The notes beneath the pieces were generated by a model. The model was not told where the DNA came from. It saw only the letters and a list, made by a program, of their open reading frames with translations, and made no database searches. Positions 56,544 through 63,883 of a DNA stretch of 64,000 nucleotides are shown piece after piece. Numbering within the stretch: position 1 is the stretch's first letter; each line of letters begins with the position of its first letter. A program made the translations under genes and the position numbers. Source of the stretch: Candidatus Gastranaerophilales bacterium (GTDB lineage Bacteria; Cyanobacteriota; Vampirovibrionia; Gastranaerophilales; Gastranaerophilaceae); the NCBI GenBank assembly GCA_944324915.1, contig CALUYD010000004.1, positions 79,615-143,614 of the forward strand, written 5' to 3'.

Positions 56544-57223
56544 GCATAATACCTGCAAGAGGGGGTTCTAAAGGAATTAAAAGGAAAAATTTAAAACCAA
56601 TTTTAGATAAACCATTGGTAGCTTACACTATTGAAGCCTCGCTAAAATCAAAATATATAACAAAAACAATAGTTTCATCTGAAGATGATGAAATTTTGGA
56701 AGTTTCTAAAAATTATGGGGCTGAAATTATCAAAAGACCGCAAGAATTAGCTCAAGACGAAACAAAAACAGCTCCTGTTATGCTACATGTATTAGATGAG
56801 CTTGAAAAAAAAGGCTATAAAGCCGATTATGTCGTGTTGTTACAACCGACTTGCCCTTTGAGGGATGAAAATTATATAGATAATGCTTTTAATTATTATT
56901 TTGAGCAGATGAAAAACGGCTATGACAGTTGCTTTAGCGCATATTCAATAAATTATACCCATGCTAAATGGCGCATTTTGCACGATAATAAACTTGAAGC
57001 ACTTTATGATTTCAGAATACGCCCAAGACGCCAAGAAACAGAACAACACTACAAAATGATAGCAGAAAACGGTGCTTTTTATGCGCTCAAATGGGATACT
57101 CTAAAAGAGGTTAAAGATTTTATAGGCTATAACCCAACTGCCTATATTACTCCTCGAGTTATAGATATAGATACAATTGAAGATTTTCAAAAAGTTGAAG
57201 AATGTTTAAAAAAATCTGTTTAA
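56531..57223 (+). CDS. CMP-sialic-acid-type cytidylyltransferase (NeuA/PseF/LegF family)
   Basis: 230 residues. The N-terminal nucleotide motif [15 protein letters not shown] is diagnostic. L-L-Q-P-T-C-P-L-R is present, as is the late I-D-I-D-T-I-E-D-F. It activates a nonulosonic acid (sialic, pseudaminic or legionaminic acid) as the CMP form. No nonulosonate synthase is in the window, so the sugar cannot be named. Pseudaminic-type sugars often decorate flagellin, and this genome has flagella. Confidence 0.88.
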   Translation: MEILSIIPARGGSKGIKRKNLKPILDKPLVAYTIEASLKSKYITKTIVSSEDDEILEVSKNYGAEIIKRPQELAQDETKTAPVMLHVLDELEKKGYKADYVVLLQPTCPLRDENYIDNAFNYYFEQMKNGYDSCFSAYSINYTHAKWRILHDNKLEALYDFRIRPRRQETEQHYKMIAENGAFYALKWDTLKEVKDFIGYNPTAYITPRVIDIDTIEDFQKVEECLKKSV

Positions 57224-57426
57224 AATTAATAGAATTTTATCAATTTTTCTCTAAAATGACACCTGCAAATTGCAGGTTTGAACCTACTTGCTCAAGATAC
57301 ACCTATCAAGCAATAGAGCGCTTTGGAATATTTAAAGGAATATACCTTGGAATAAAAAGGATTTTAAGATGCCACCCATATTCAAAAGGCGGATATGACC
57401 CTGTTCCTGATGAATTTAAATGGTAG
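57202..57426 (+). CDS. yidD: Membrane protein insertion efficiency factor YidD
   Basis: 74 residues: amphipathic N-terminus, then [33 protein letters not shown], the full YidD signature with three conserved cysteines. It overlaps the cytidylyltransferase gene by 22 bases. yidD normally sits with rpmH-rnpA-yidC; here it is displaced. Confidence 0.95.
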   Translation: MFKKICLKLIEFYQFFSKMTPANCRFEPTCSRYTYQAIERFGIFKGIYLGIKRILRCHPYSKGGYDPVPDEFKW

Positions 57427-58191
57427 CTAAACCTTCATATTGCCTTTATTTGTAAATGCCATATAACCTTTAAGAGTTAAAGGACGTCTGTTGTATCTAA
57501 CGCTTTCAATTCTTGTAGGTTCAAAATATGGTTTATAAGGTTTATCTTTCATTTCAGGGTTATTTTTTTCAAGACGTTTTTGAACAAAATAAGCACTAAC
57601 ATCACGAATAATAGGAGTTAAAATAGCGCACCCTACAACCGCACCAATGAAAGCACCTGCTACACCAAAGCCTGATTTAAAACTTTTCTTAAATAATTCT
57701 TTAGCTTCATCTGTAATTACATTATCTTTTTTCAATAATATTTTTGCATCTTGCTTCAATTCTTCAGAAACTTTTCCTGCTTTTAAGATTTCTTTATCTA
57801 CAAATTTTTCTTGAGCAGCTTGCAATAAAGTTTTACCATCTTTATCGTAATTTTTTCCCATATACTCTAAAACTTTATCTGCAAGACCAACTTTAACCAT
57901 TTCTTTGCCGTCTTTAACAGTAGTTTTACCTTGCAAGGCATCAATAATTTTTGTTGTCATTGCATAATATAGACCAATGTTTGCAGCCCCTGTAACAAAA
58001 CCTGCGGGAACTAAGAATTTTTTATCTTTTGCAGATGTATTTTTATCAACAGCAGCAGCATAAGTATTGCTTAAAGCTGCAAAAACCATACCCAAAGCAT
58101 TAATTACAAGTAATGTTTTACCAGCTTTAGCGGGATTTGGACTGCAAGATTCTAATAAACTTTGAACGAATTTTGGAGGATTAAAAGCCAT
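57427..58191 (-). CDS. Membrane-associated protein of unknown function
   Basis: 254 residues. Small-residue-rich hydrophobic stretches (L-L-V-I-N-A-L-G-M-V-F-A-A-L, A-G-F-V-T-G-A-A-N-I-G-L-Y-Y-A-M, G-V-A-G-A-F-I-G-A-V-V-G-C-A-I-L) separated by lysine-rich helices, and a basic tail with R-Y-N-R-R-P-L-T-L-K-G. Its start shares one base with the stop of the upstream gene. Style resembles the first two genes of the glucan operon. No family recognised. Confidence 0.68.
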   Translation of the reverse strand: MAFNPPKFVQSLLESCSPNPAKAGKTLLVINALGMVFAALSNTYAAAVDKNTSAKDKKFLVPAGFVTGAANIGLYYAMTTKIIDALQGKTTVKDGKEMVKVGLADKVLEYMGKNYDKDGKTLLQAAQEKFVDKEILKAGKVSEELKQDAKILLKKDNVITDEAKELFKKSFKSGFGVAGAFIGAVVGCAILTPIIRDVSAYFVQKRLEKNNPEMKDKPYKPYFEPTRIESVRYNRRPLTLKGYMAFTNKGNMKV

Positions 58192-58817
58192 TATTTAACC
58201 TCCTTTTCTTTTGTTTCAACATCATCTTTTTTATTTTTAAGAATTTTATTATCTACGATATCTGTTGCTTTTTTATTAATCCAATTGATAAAAGGAGCAT
58301 CAATTATAAAGTTTGTTCCAAGCATAACTAATGTTGCAACAGCACCACCTATATTTTTGCCCCAAGTTTCCATATCTTTTTTATATAAATATTTATTTTC
58401 TAAAGAGGCATTATTAGTATTTTTTTGTATTATATCAGCAAAAGCACCACCTACTTTTTGTCCTGCTTTCATGCATAAAGCTGTTGCAGCACCTATACAA
58501 ATCATTCTGATAATAACACCGACGATAGTTCCGCCAACGGATTGAGAGAAAGTTCTTATTGCTTGAACTTTAGAAGAATCTCTTGTTCTTCCATCTTCTT
58601 CTTTAGTTACTTTTGTTATTACTTCGCCTATTCCAACATCCATAACAGGTCCTACAACTGCTTCTGAACCTGACATAACTATTTTTTGAGCTACAACGGA
58701 TGAACCCGCTAAACCAATAGGTATCATTGGATGTTTTGCTACTGTATTTGCAATCCAATTTACAGGATTGCCTTTAAAATTTTGTCTTTGTTGTTGTTGA
58801 ATGCTATTTAATCTCAT
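58191..58817 (-). CDS. Membrane-associated protein with N-terminal F-K-G motif, unknown function
   Basis: 208 residues. N-terminus Q-Q-Q-Q-R-Q-N-F-K-G-N-P, echoing S-I-S-F-K-G of the large GH13 protein. Hydrophobic helices near residues 30-45 (M-I-P-I-G-L-A-G-S-S-V-V), 90-110 (G-G-T-I-V-G-V-I-I-R-M-I) and 155-170. C-terminus lysine-rich. Translationally coupled to the 254-residue gene downstream. No family recognised. Confidence 0.66.
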   Translation of the reverse strand: MRLNSIQQQQRQNFKGNPVNWIANTVAKHPMIPIGLAGSSVVAQKIVMSGSEAVVGPVMDVGIGEVITKVTKEEDGRTRDSSKVQAIRTFSQSVGGTIVGVIIRMICIGAATALCMKAGQKVGGAFADIIQKNTNNASLENKYLYKKDMETWGKNIGGAVATLVMLGTNFIIDAPFINWINKKATDIVDNKILKNKKDDVETKEKEVK

Positions 58818-58993
58818 ATAATCACTTTTTAACTCATTATAATAAAATTGCTAAATCATCCTTTTTGCTAATTATGGCAAGCTAATTAACATTTTTTTAC
58901 AATAATCTAATGTTGACGGTAAGTCTTATTATAGACTAAAATTTAGTATAACAAAAAAAATTAGAAATTTAAACTATATAGGATATTAAGATT

Positions 58994-60517
58994 ATGCAAA
59001 GAAAACCATTTTTTTATGACATCACACTAAGGGACGGAAATCAATCTCTAAAGAAGCCTTGGAGCTTAGAAGAAAAGATTTTTATTTTTGATAAAATAGT
59101 GCAATTAGGAATCAATGCTGTTGAGTTAGGTTTTCCTGCATCATCTGAAATGGATTTTGAGGCATGCCAAACTTTAGCAAACATGGCAGATGAAAAAACA
59201 TTAGTTTCAGTTTTAGCTCGAGCTCATAAAAATGATATAGATAGAGCGCTTTTAGCTATTAAAGACGCCAAACTAGCAAGAATACATACTTTTATCACAT
59301 TATCGCCATTTCACATGGAGCATGTTTTAAATAAAAAACCTGATGAAATAGCTCAAATTGCAATAAATGCAGTTGAATACGCAGATAGTGCGATTAAAAA
59401 AATGAACAAAAATTTCGATATAGAATTTTCGGTTGAACATTTTGGAGATTGCAGAGAAAATCTAGATTTTGTTATTGAAACATTAAAAGAAATAGTTAAA
59501 AAAGGTGCAACTACAATAAATTTACCTAATACAGTTGAAAGATACCGCCCTAAAATATTTGTTGAAATGGTAGAAAAAGTAAAAAATGCACTAGGGGATA
59601 ATGTTACAATCTCTGTTCACAATCATAACGACCTTGGAATGGCAACAGCAACAACAGTTGAAGCATATTTTGCAGGCGCAACTCAGCTTGAATGTTGCTT
59701 AAATGGTCTTGGAGAGCGCGCAGGAAATACTGATTTTAACCAAGTGGCGATTTCTCTTCATAATTGCGGTGTTGAAATGGATATTGATTTATCAAAAATT
59801 TATGAAACATCATTAATTATTTCTCAAATGTCTAAAGTAAAAATCTATGAAAAAGCTCCGCTTGTAGGTCCTGAAGCACTTGCTCATCGCTCCGGCATTC
59901 ATCAAGACGGCGCAATTAAAACAAAAGAAATGGATTTTGGAGCATATAGACCAATTCACCCAAGCCTTATTGGAAGATATGATGATGAAAAAATCGGCTT
60001 TACTTCTCAAAGCGGAAAAACAGCTATTTATGATATTATCAAAGCTCTTAAATATCCTATTACAATTCAAGAATCAATTCGCCTTACTCCTGTTGCAAAA
60101 CATTTAGCCGAGAAAAAGGGTGAGCTTACAAATGATGAAATTTTGGATTTATATTTCAGTGAAATTTGCGATATTAAAGGCGATTTTGAATTAATTTCAT
60201 TTAAACCTATTGAAAAAAATATATTTGACTTAATTTTCAATTATAAAAATGAGAAAAAAGAAGTTATAGGAATTGGAAACGGTCCATTGGATGCTTGCTT
60301 AAACGGTCTTAAAAAATTAGGCTTTAAAATTGATTTATCGCACTATAAGCAATATTCGCTTGATGGCGATGAAAAAGGTTCATCAGCACAAGCTATGAGT
60401 GAAATTTTTATTTCAGACGCTAAGAATAATTTAATTATTGCACGTGCTATTGATACATCAACTGCTCAAGCAAACGTAAAAGCGGTATTTAATGCGCTAA
60501 ATTTAAGCGAATTTTAA
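58994..60517 (+). CDS. leuA: 2-isopropylmalate synthase
   Basis: 507 residues. Metal and substrate motif I-T-L-R-D-G-N-Q-S, then E-L-G-F-P-A-S-S, V-H-N-H-N-D-L-G-M-A (metal histidines) and N-G-L-G-E-R-A-G-N. The C-terminal ~120 residues form the leucine-sensing regulatory domain with G-I-G-N-G-P-L-D-A. It condenses acetyl-CoA with 2-oxoisovalerate, the first step of leucine synthesis. No other leu genes are adjacent and no T-box or leader peptide is seen in the 176 bases upstream. Confidence 0.94.
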   Translation: MQRKPFFYDITLRDGNQSLKKPWSLEEKIFIFDKIVQLGINAVELGFPASSEMDFEACQTLANMADEKTLVSVLARAHKNDIDRALLAIKDAKLARIHTFITLSPFHMEHVLNKKPDEIAQIAINAVEYADSAIKKMNKNFDIEFSVEHFGDCRENLDFVIETLKEIVKKGATTINLPNTVERYRPKIFVEMVEKVKNALGDNVTISVHNHNDLGMATATTVEAYFAGATQLECCLNGLGERAGNTDFNQVAISLHNCGVEMDIDLSKIYETSLIISQMSKVKIYEKAPLVGPEALAHRSGIHQDGAIKTKEMDFGAYRPIHPSLIGRYDDEKIGFTSQSGKTAIYDIIKALKYPITIQESIRLTPVAKHLAEKKGELTNDEILDLYFSEICDIKGDFELISFKPIEKNIFDLIFNYKNEKKEVIGIGNGPLDACLNGLKKLGFKIDLSHYKQYSLDGDEKGSSAQAMSEIFISDAKNNLIIARAIDTSTAQANVKAVFNALNLSEF

Positions 60518-60999
60518 TCATCGCTTTCTATAATTTCCATAATCCAATTTCTCAAATCCAAACGAGAAGCATTTTGCGTGTCTTTTTTTTCGACATTGTG
60601 CGCTTTTGTAATTTTTTCATAATACAAAAGTTGTTTTTTGGTTGGTTTTAATTTAGACATTTTATATTCTTGAGCTTTTTTTCTTAAAATTTTAGCTTGT
60701 TCTTTTTGTTTATCTAAATATGGCTCTAGAAGCTCTTTTTGGCGTTTTTCCCAAGCACAATAATCGAAGAATTTTTTTAATTCTTTAAAAAAAATATCAT
60801 CTTCAAGATAATCTTTAACAAATTCGAAATGCGGATTTTCAATATCCAGATAATATTTTTCATCCTCGAGAAATTTATAAGCTAATTCTTCAGTTGATAA
60901 AGACGGAAATTTCTTGGAATATGATTTCAATGTCCCTAAAAGTTGGGATTTTTGACGAGGTGTTAAATATAGAAAAAGAATATTTTTAATATTTTGCAT
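60514..60999 (-). CDS. Lysine-rich helical protein, unknown function
   Basis: 161 residues, strongly helical and basic, with clusters such as K-E-Q-A-K-I-L-R-K-K-A-Q-E-Y-K and no membrane segment or cysteines apart from one. Its ATG overlaps the stop of a 54-residue ORF upstream (TAATG). The 3' end overlaps leuA by 4 bases. Not recognised. Confidence 0.58.
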   Translation of the reverse strand: MQNIKNILFLYLTPRQKSQLLGTLKSYSKKFPSLSTEELAYKFLEDEKYYLDIENPHFEFVKDYLEDDIFFKELKKFFDYCAWEKRQKELLEPYLDKQKEQAKILRKKAQEYKMSKLKPTKKQLLYYEKITKAHNVEKKDTQNASRLDLRNWIMEIIESDD

Positions 61000-61163
61000 T
61001 AAAATAAATCTTTAATTGTTATATCACGTTTTAACTTTTGAAAAGACAAAAACTTTGCCTCGATTGGATTTTGGGCAAATTTATTTTCAAGAAATTCAGC
61101 GTCTTTAATCGCTTTTTTTCTAAGCATTTGTTCTTTTAATAATGTTACTTTGTCTTTTTTCAT
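60999..61163 (-). CDS. Small basic protein, 54 residues, unknown function
   Basis: Reads M-K-K-D-K-V-T-L-L-K-E-Q-M-L at the start and ends R-D-I-T-I-K-D-L-F. Its stop overlaps the start of the 161-residue gene (TAATG), and both proteins are lysine-rich and helical, so they probably form a coupled pair. No SD is obvious upstream of ATG 61163. Confidence 0.5.
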   Translation of the reverse strand: MKKDKVTLLKEQMLRKKAIKDAEFLENKFAQNPIEAKFLSFQKLKRDITIKDLF

Positions 61164-61320
61164 AGTCAAATTATATCATTAAACAATATCTCTCGTATCT
61201 ATATAAAGTATTATTTTTGAAAAAAATTGCCAAAAAATAGTTAAGTTAATTTAACAAAATAGTAACAAATATATGGACTATGAGCTTTTTTTGCTATAAT
61301 CCTTTTAGAAAGATGGATAT

Positions 61321-62085
61321 ATGTTGTTAATCAAAAGAAAAATAATTGATTTCATCAAAGAAAAAAATATTATCAAGAAAATTAACTACAATAAATTTGT
61401 TTTTAATTTTCTTTTTGGCTTAAAAAGTCAATTTAAACAATTTAAAATTAATATTAATACAAATTGTTTAGTTTTATCTCAATACCCCGGAGCAGAAACA
61501 AAAGGCTTAGGCGGTTTGATTGCGCAATATCCTAAAAATTTTGAAGTTTTATGTTTTACAAACGGCTCAAGTTTGCTTTGTGAATTTGATTCGGCAAAAT
61601 CTGCAAATATTAAAAAGCAACAATTTAGCGAAGTAATGAAATCAACAAGAATTAAGGGTTATAAGATTTTTGATATTGATGATAAAACTCTTAAAAATCA
61701 CTATTCTACATTTAAAAAAATCGATATTTCAGAAGCCGATTATATTTTTGTGCCTAATGTTTATGATAATAACATTGATACAATAGCTCTTTTGAAACAT
61801 TTTAAAGAAATTTTAAAAGAAAAAGAGCATAAAGAAGATTTAAAAATTGTTATGTTTGAATCGGATTTTCCGCTTTGTACGCTTGATTATTACGTAAATA
61901 TCAGCACAATTATTAACACCAAAAAAAGAATGCTTGAAACTTATTATCCATCAGAAAAATTCCCTAATTTAGTAAGCAAAACACTTGGCATAAACGCTTT
62001 TCGCTCAATTCAACATAATTGTGATTTTTGCGAAGTATTTATGGCATTTAGCGTTGATGAATTTATGAAAATACCTTTAATTTAG
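61321..62085 (+). CDS. Degenerate PIG-L (LmbE) deacetylase homologue
   Basis: 254 residues. Residues ~49-66 follow the PIG-L opening strand and zinc motif but H-P-D-D-E reads Y-P-G-A-E (55-59), then L-G-G-L-I replaces the G-x-G-G-x-I. V-L-C-F-T-N-G matches the family's V-x-x-x-T-x-G. The second metal motif, normally H-P-D-H, reads Y-D-N-N-I-D. Both zinc sites are therefore lost, and hydrolysis of N-acetyl sugars is unlikely. The frame is intact, which suggests a retained non-catalytic role. It is convergent with the next gene; their stop codons overlap. Confidence 0.66.
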   Translation: MLLIKRKIIDFIKEKNIIKKINYNKFVFNFLFGLKSQFKQFKININTNCLVLSQYPGAETKGLGGLIAQYPKNFEVLCFTNGSSLLCEFDSAKSANIKKQQFSEVMKSTRIKGYKIFDIDDKTLKNHYSTFKKIDISEADYIFVPNVYDNNIDTIALLKHFKEILKEKEHKEDLKIVMFESDFPLCTLDYYVNISTIINTKKRMLETYYPSEKFPNLVSKTLGINAFRSIQHNCDFCEVFMAFSVDEFMKIPLI

Positions 62086-62432
62086 AAAGGTTTTGTTTGA
62101 GAAAGTCTATTTCTTAATTCTCTAAATTTAGCGATGTCTTCAGAGGCTTTTGAGCTTTCTTTAAATAATGTTTGAGATGCAGGGTGCATAATCATTATTG
62201 AATCTACATGAATTTCTAAAAAATCATATCTTCTTGGAGCAACATTTGAACCATGTTGCATAATTTCAGCATTCGTTACCGCTAAAAATCTTCTTTCTTT
62301 GTCATTAAGGAGCTCTGTTAATTCACGGTTTGATTTTGTATATTTTGAAACATATACAGTGCCTTTAATCTCGTGATCTTTTGTTATAATGCATACTTCA
62401 ACGGGTGTTGTATCTGATGGTTGTTTAGTCAT
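62082..62432 (-). CDS. Small protein of unknown function
   Basis: 116 residues. The first ~85 residues have a beta-rich pattern (V-E-V-C-I-I-T-K-D-H-E-I-K-G-T-V-Y-V, F-L-A-V-T-N-A-E-I, Y-D-F-L-E-I-H-V-D-S-I-M-I) followed by a helical tail. The five-strand spacing could be a small barrel; no named domain recognised. Single gene, start ATG 62432, upstream of the SRP RNA on the opposite strand. Confidence 0.58.
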   Translation of the reverse strand: MTKQPSDTTPVEVCIITKDHEIKGTVYVSKYTKSNRELTELLNDKERRFLAVTNAEIMQHGSNVAPRRYDFLEIHVDSIMIMHPASQTLFKESSKASEDIAKFRELRNRLSQTKPF

Positions 62433-62517
62433 TAAATTTTACTCCTATAATATAGCTTTATTATAACTTAATTTTAAAATTTATGCCAATAATTTAATTT
62501 TATGATAAAATAATTTT

Positions 62518-62774
62518 GCCGTACTTCACGGGGGGTTGCTTCTCCTTGACCGAAAGCGAATGTCGGGTGCAGAGTATATCATGAGGCGAATTGATTGTAA
62601 GTTTGAAAATTAAATAATTGTTGATAATTTAGATTTTTGTGGCGCCAAATCGCCCCAACCGAGTCAGGATGGAAACATAGCAGCTCTAAGGCAGATTTTG
62701 CGGGTATAAAAATTTATTTAGGAGATTGTTTAATCGTAGGGTTGCAATTGGTTTGACGATAGATATAGTACGGC
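62518..62774 (+). ncRNA. ffs: Signal recognition particle RNA, long form with Alu domain
   Basis: About 257 bases closed by GCCGTACT (62518-62525) and AGTACGGC (62767-62774). The 5' part G-G-G-G-G-G-T-T-G-C followed by TGACCGAAAGCGAATGTC resembles the Alu domain of Bacillus-type SRP RNA. The 3' half carries the Ffh-binding helix 8: GTCAGGATGGAAACATAGCAG, with the conserved GGAAACATAGCAGC loop, then CTAAGGCAGA. A long form rather than the ~110-base 4.5S type. Ffh binds it to target membrane proteins. Confidence 0.88.
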
Positions 62775-62778
62775 TTTT

Positions 62779-62859
62779 GTCGACGTGGTGGAATGGTAGA
62801 CACGCATGCTTGAGGTGCATGTGGCGAGAGCTGTGGGGGTTCAAGTCCCCCCGTCGACA
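62779..62859 (+). tRNA. tRNA-Leu (GAG)
   Basis: Acceptor stem GTCGACG/CGTCGAC, D arm from GTGGAATGG, anticodon stem CATGC/GCATG with loop TTGAGGT (anticodon GAG), long class II variable arm, T arm GGGGG-TTCAAGT-CCCCC, discriminator A. CCA is not encoded. It starts five bases after the SRP RNA. Confidence 0.93.
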
Positions 62860-62863
62860 TTAA
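62842..62863 (+). repeat. tRNA-Leu 3' end, first copy of 22-base direct repeat
   Basis: Begins CAAGTCCC, ends GACATTAA; covers the T arm 3' side, the acceptor 3' strand and four bases beyond. Repeated exactly at 63060-63081. Confidence 0.85.
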
Positions 62864-62894
62864 AAAGAAGTTGGCTTTGGTCAACTTCTTTTTA
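62862..62894 (+). terminator. Intrinsic terminator after tRNA-Leu
   Basis: AAAAAGAAGTTG, 8-base loop, CAACTTCTTTTT: a 12-bp stem followed by T-rich sequence. It should end the SRP RNA / tRNA-Leu transcript. Confidence 0.9.
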
Positions 62895-62933
62895 ATTTAT
62901 GGGGAGGGCTTTAATCCTGTTTTGGTGTTCAGC

Positions 62934-63055
62934 GAATTTTGACTAGGGCGGAACAAGGCGCAAGCCTGTCGTGAGCCCGTATGTTCGAACAATTTTACGA
63001 AGTGGCTGGGCGAAGCCCAAAAACGGAGTGCTAAAATTGCGAGGTGTCAAAATTC
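62934..63055. repeat. 122-base palindromic mini-element
   Basis: Outer arms GAATTTTGAC (62934) and GTCAAAATTC (63046-63055). Inside, two sub-hairpins: GGGC...AGGC-GCAA-GCCT...GCCC, with a GNRA-type loop, and CAATTTTA...TGGGC-GAA-GCCCA...TAAAATTG. The form is a three-way junction. GC content is well above the surroundings. It may be a MITE-like repeat or a structured RNA. Confidence 0.65.
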
Positions 63056-63059
63056 AAGA

Positions 63060-63081
63060 CAAGTCCCCCCGTCGACATTAA
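63060..63081 (+). repeat. Second copy of the tRNA-Leu 3' end
   Basis: Exact 22-base match to 62842-62863, 218 bases downstream, with no tRNA body before it. This looks like an att-site duplication left by integration at the tRNA gene. Confidence 0.82.
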
Positions 63082-63187
63082 TTTTCAACTTTTAACCCTA
63101 ATTAACATGGGGACTTTCACCAAGGTTTACTGACTAATAGGTTTCTGGGACATTGAGACAGAGAAATTTTAATAAAATATCAAACAG

Positions 63188-63212
63188 ACAGCCGATTTGA
63201 GGCTGTTTTTTA
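63188..63212 (+). terminator. Intrinsic terminator with no known gene upstream
   Basis: ACAGCC, 7-base loop, GGCTGT followed by TTTTT. The nearest rightward gene is the tRNA-Leu, which has its own terminator 290 bases earlier. Confidence 0.78.
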
Positions 63213-63252
63213 GTATTGAGATGTATGGGTCTTTTTGTCTTGGATTATTCGG

Positions 63253-63284
63253 GGTGTCGGCGGAGTAACGTCCGACCGACACCT
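63253..63284. repeat. GC-rich hairpin
   Basis: GGTGTCGG and CCGACACC form an 8-bp perfect stem around about 15 bases. Strongly GC-rich against the AT-rich genome. Confidence 0.6.
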
Positions 63285-63377
63285 TACGGGCTTGCTCGTC
63301 TAGCCTCGCATCGCCCTACCGAAAATCCGCTGCACTTAAGTACTCTTTTCTTGCACTCTTTTACACTAAGATTCTGT

Positions 63378-63402
63378 CACCCTGAATTTATTTCAGGGTC
63401 TA
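63378..63402. repeat. CCCTGAA...TTCAGGG palindromic repeat
   Basis: TCACCCTGAA, short AT spacer, TTCAGGGTC. This sequence type is a widespread short intergenic palindrome in many bacterial genomes; whether it is dispersed in this genome cannot be seen from one window. Confidence 0.6.
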
Positions 63403-63430
63403 TCCTGCTCACAAAGCCTGTTTTAGCCCA

Positions 63431-63460
63431 GTGCAATAAAGTGCAAAAAAGTGCAATTTT
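63431..63460. repeat. Three 10-base direct repeats GTGCAAnnnn
   Basis: GTGCAATAAA, GTGCAAAAAA and GTGCAATTTT in exact 10-base phase. The inverse TGCACT occurs at 63331 and 63352, 21 bases apart. One helical turn spacing would place the sites on one face of the DNA. Confidence 0.65.
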
Positions 63461-63529
63461 ATTTTTACTTGCAAAATGAGATACTCTAAATTATCAATGA
63501 GATTTGGATATCATTTTTAATACCTTAAT

Positions 63530-63883
63530 TTACTTATTTATAATTTCTACAGCTCTTACAGTTTTTCTATCATTATTTTTGTTAATATATTGAAACGTGC
63601 CAACTTCTGCAAAGCATTCTTTTCTACTTATTTTTACAAGTTGATCATCAACATAATTATTATCTGGAGATAAAAATACTAATCTACCATTTAACTTGCA
63701 AGCAGTTTTATAATCATATGAATCCCAATTAATGCGTGGACATATATGTCCTAAAACGCCGTTATCTAAAACTTGTAATACTAAAAATTTTGACCCGTCT
63801 GTACATGCTTCATTAGAATTTGCATAAGATAAATTAGAACTAAATAAAAATAGAGTAGCTGCTAAATATACAAACTTTTTCAT
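63530..63883 (-). CDS. Small secreted protein with four to five cysteines, unknown function
   Basis: 117 residues from ATG 63883, with GAGG six bases upstream; a GTG two codons earlier is less likely. Signal peptide M-K-K-F-V-Y-L-A-A-T-L-F-L-F-S-S-N-L-S-Y-A, cleavage before N-S-N-E-A-C. The mature part has cysteines in N-E-A-C-T, H-I-C-P-R, K-T-A-C-K and K-E-C-F, suiting two disulfides in the periplasm. No family recognised. Confidence 0.62.
   Translation of the reverse strand: MKKFVYLAATLFLFSSNLSYANSNEACTDGSKFLVLQVLDNGVLGHICPRINWDSYDYKTACKLNGRLVFLSPDNNYVDDQLVKISRKECFAEVGTFQYINKNNDRKTVRAVEIINK

Larger units (their letters stand above)
62895..63529. other. Gene-free region with repeats and hairpins
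   Basis: About 635 bases without a credible protein gene. An open frame at 63216-63479 runs through repeat sequence and is rejected. Parts are clearly more GC-rich than the rest of the window. Contents from left to right: a palindromic mini-element, a second tRNA-Leu 3' end, an unassigned terminator, a GC-rich hairpin, inverted and direct TGCACT/GTGCAA repeats and a CCCTGAA palindrome. Confidence 0.7.

Noticed and set aside
58818..58993. T-box or leader peptide before leuA
   Set aside because: No T-box consensus, leucine-rich short ORF or terminator/antiterminator pair is visible in the 176 bases upstream.
63431..63460. GTGCAA direct repeats as plasmid-type iterons or a replication origin
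   Set aside because: No replication initiator gene, DnaA boxes or AT-rich unwinding element are next to them, and three short repeats are too few.
63216..63479. 87-codon open frame in the gene-free zone
   Set aside because: It runs across the GC-rich hairpin, the CCCTGAA palindrome and part of the GTGCAA repeats, has no ribosome-binding site and encodes a composition unlike other proteins here.
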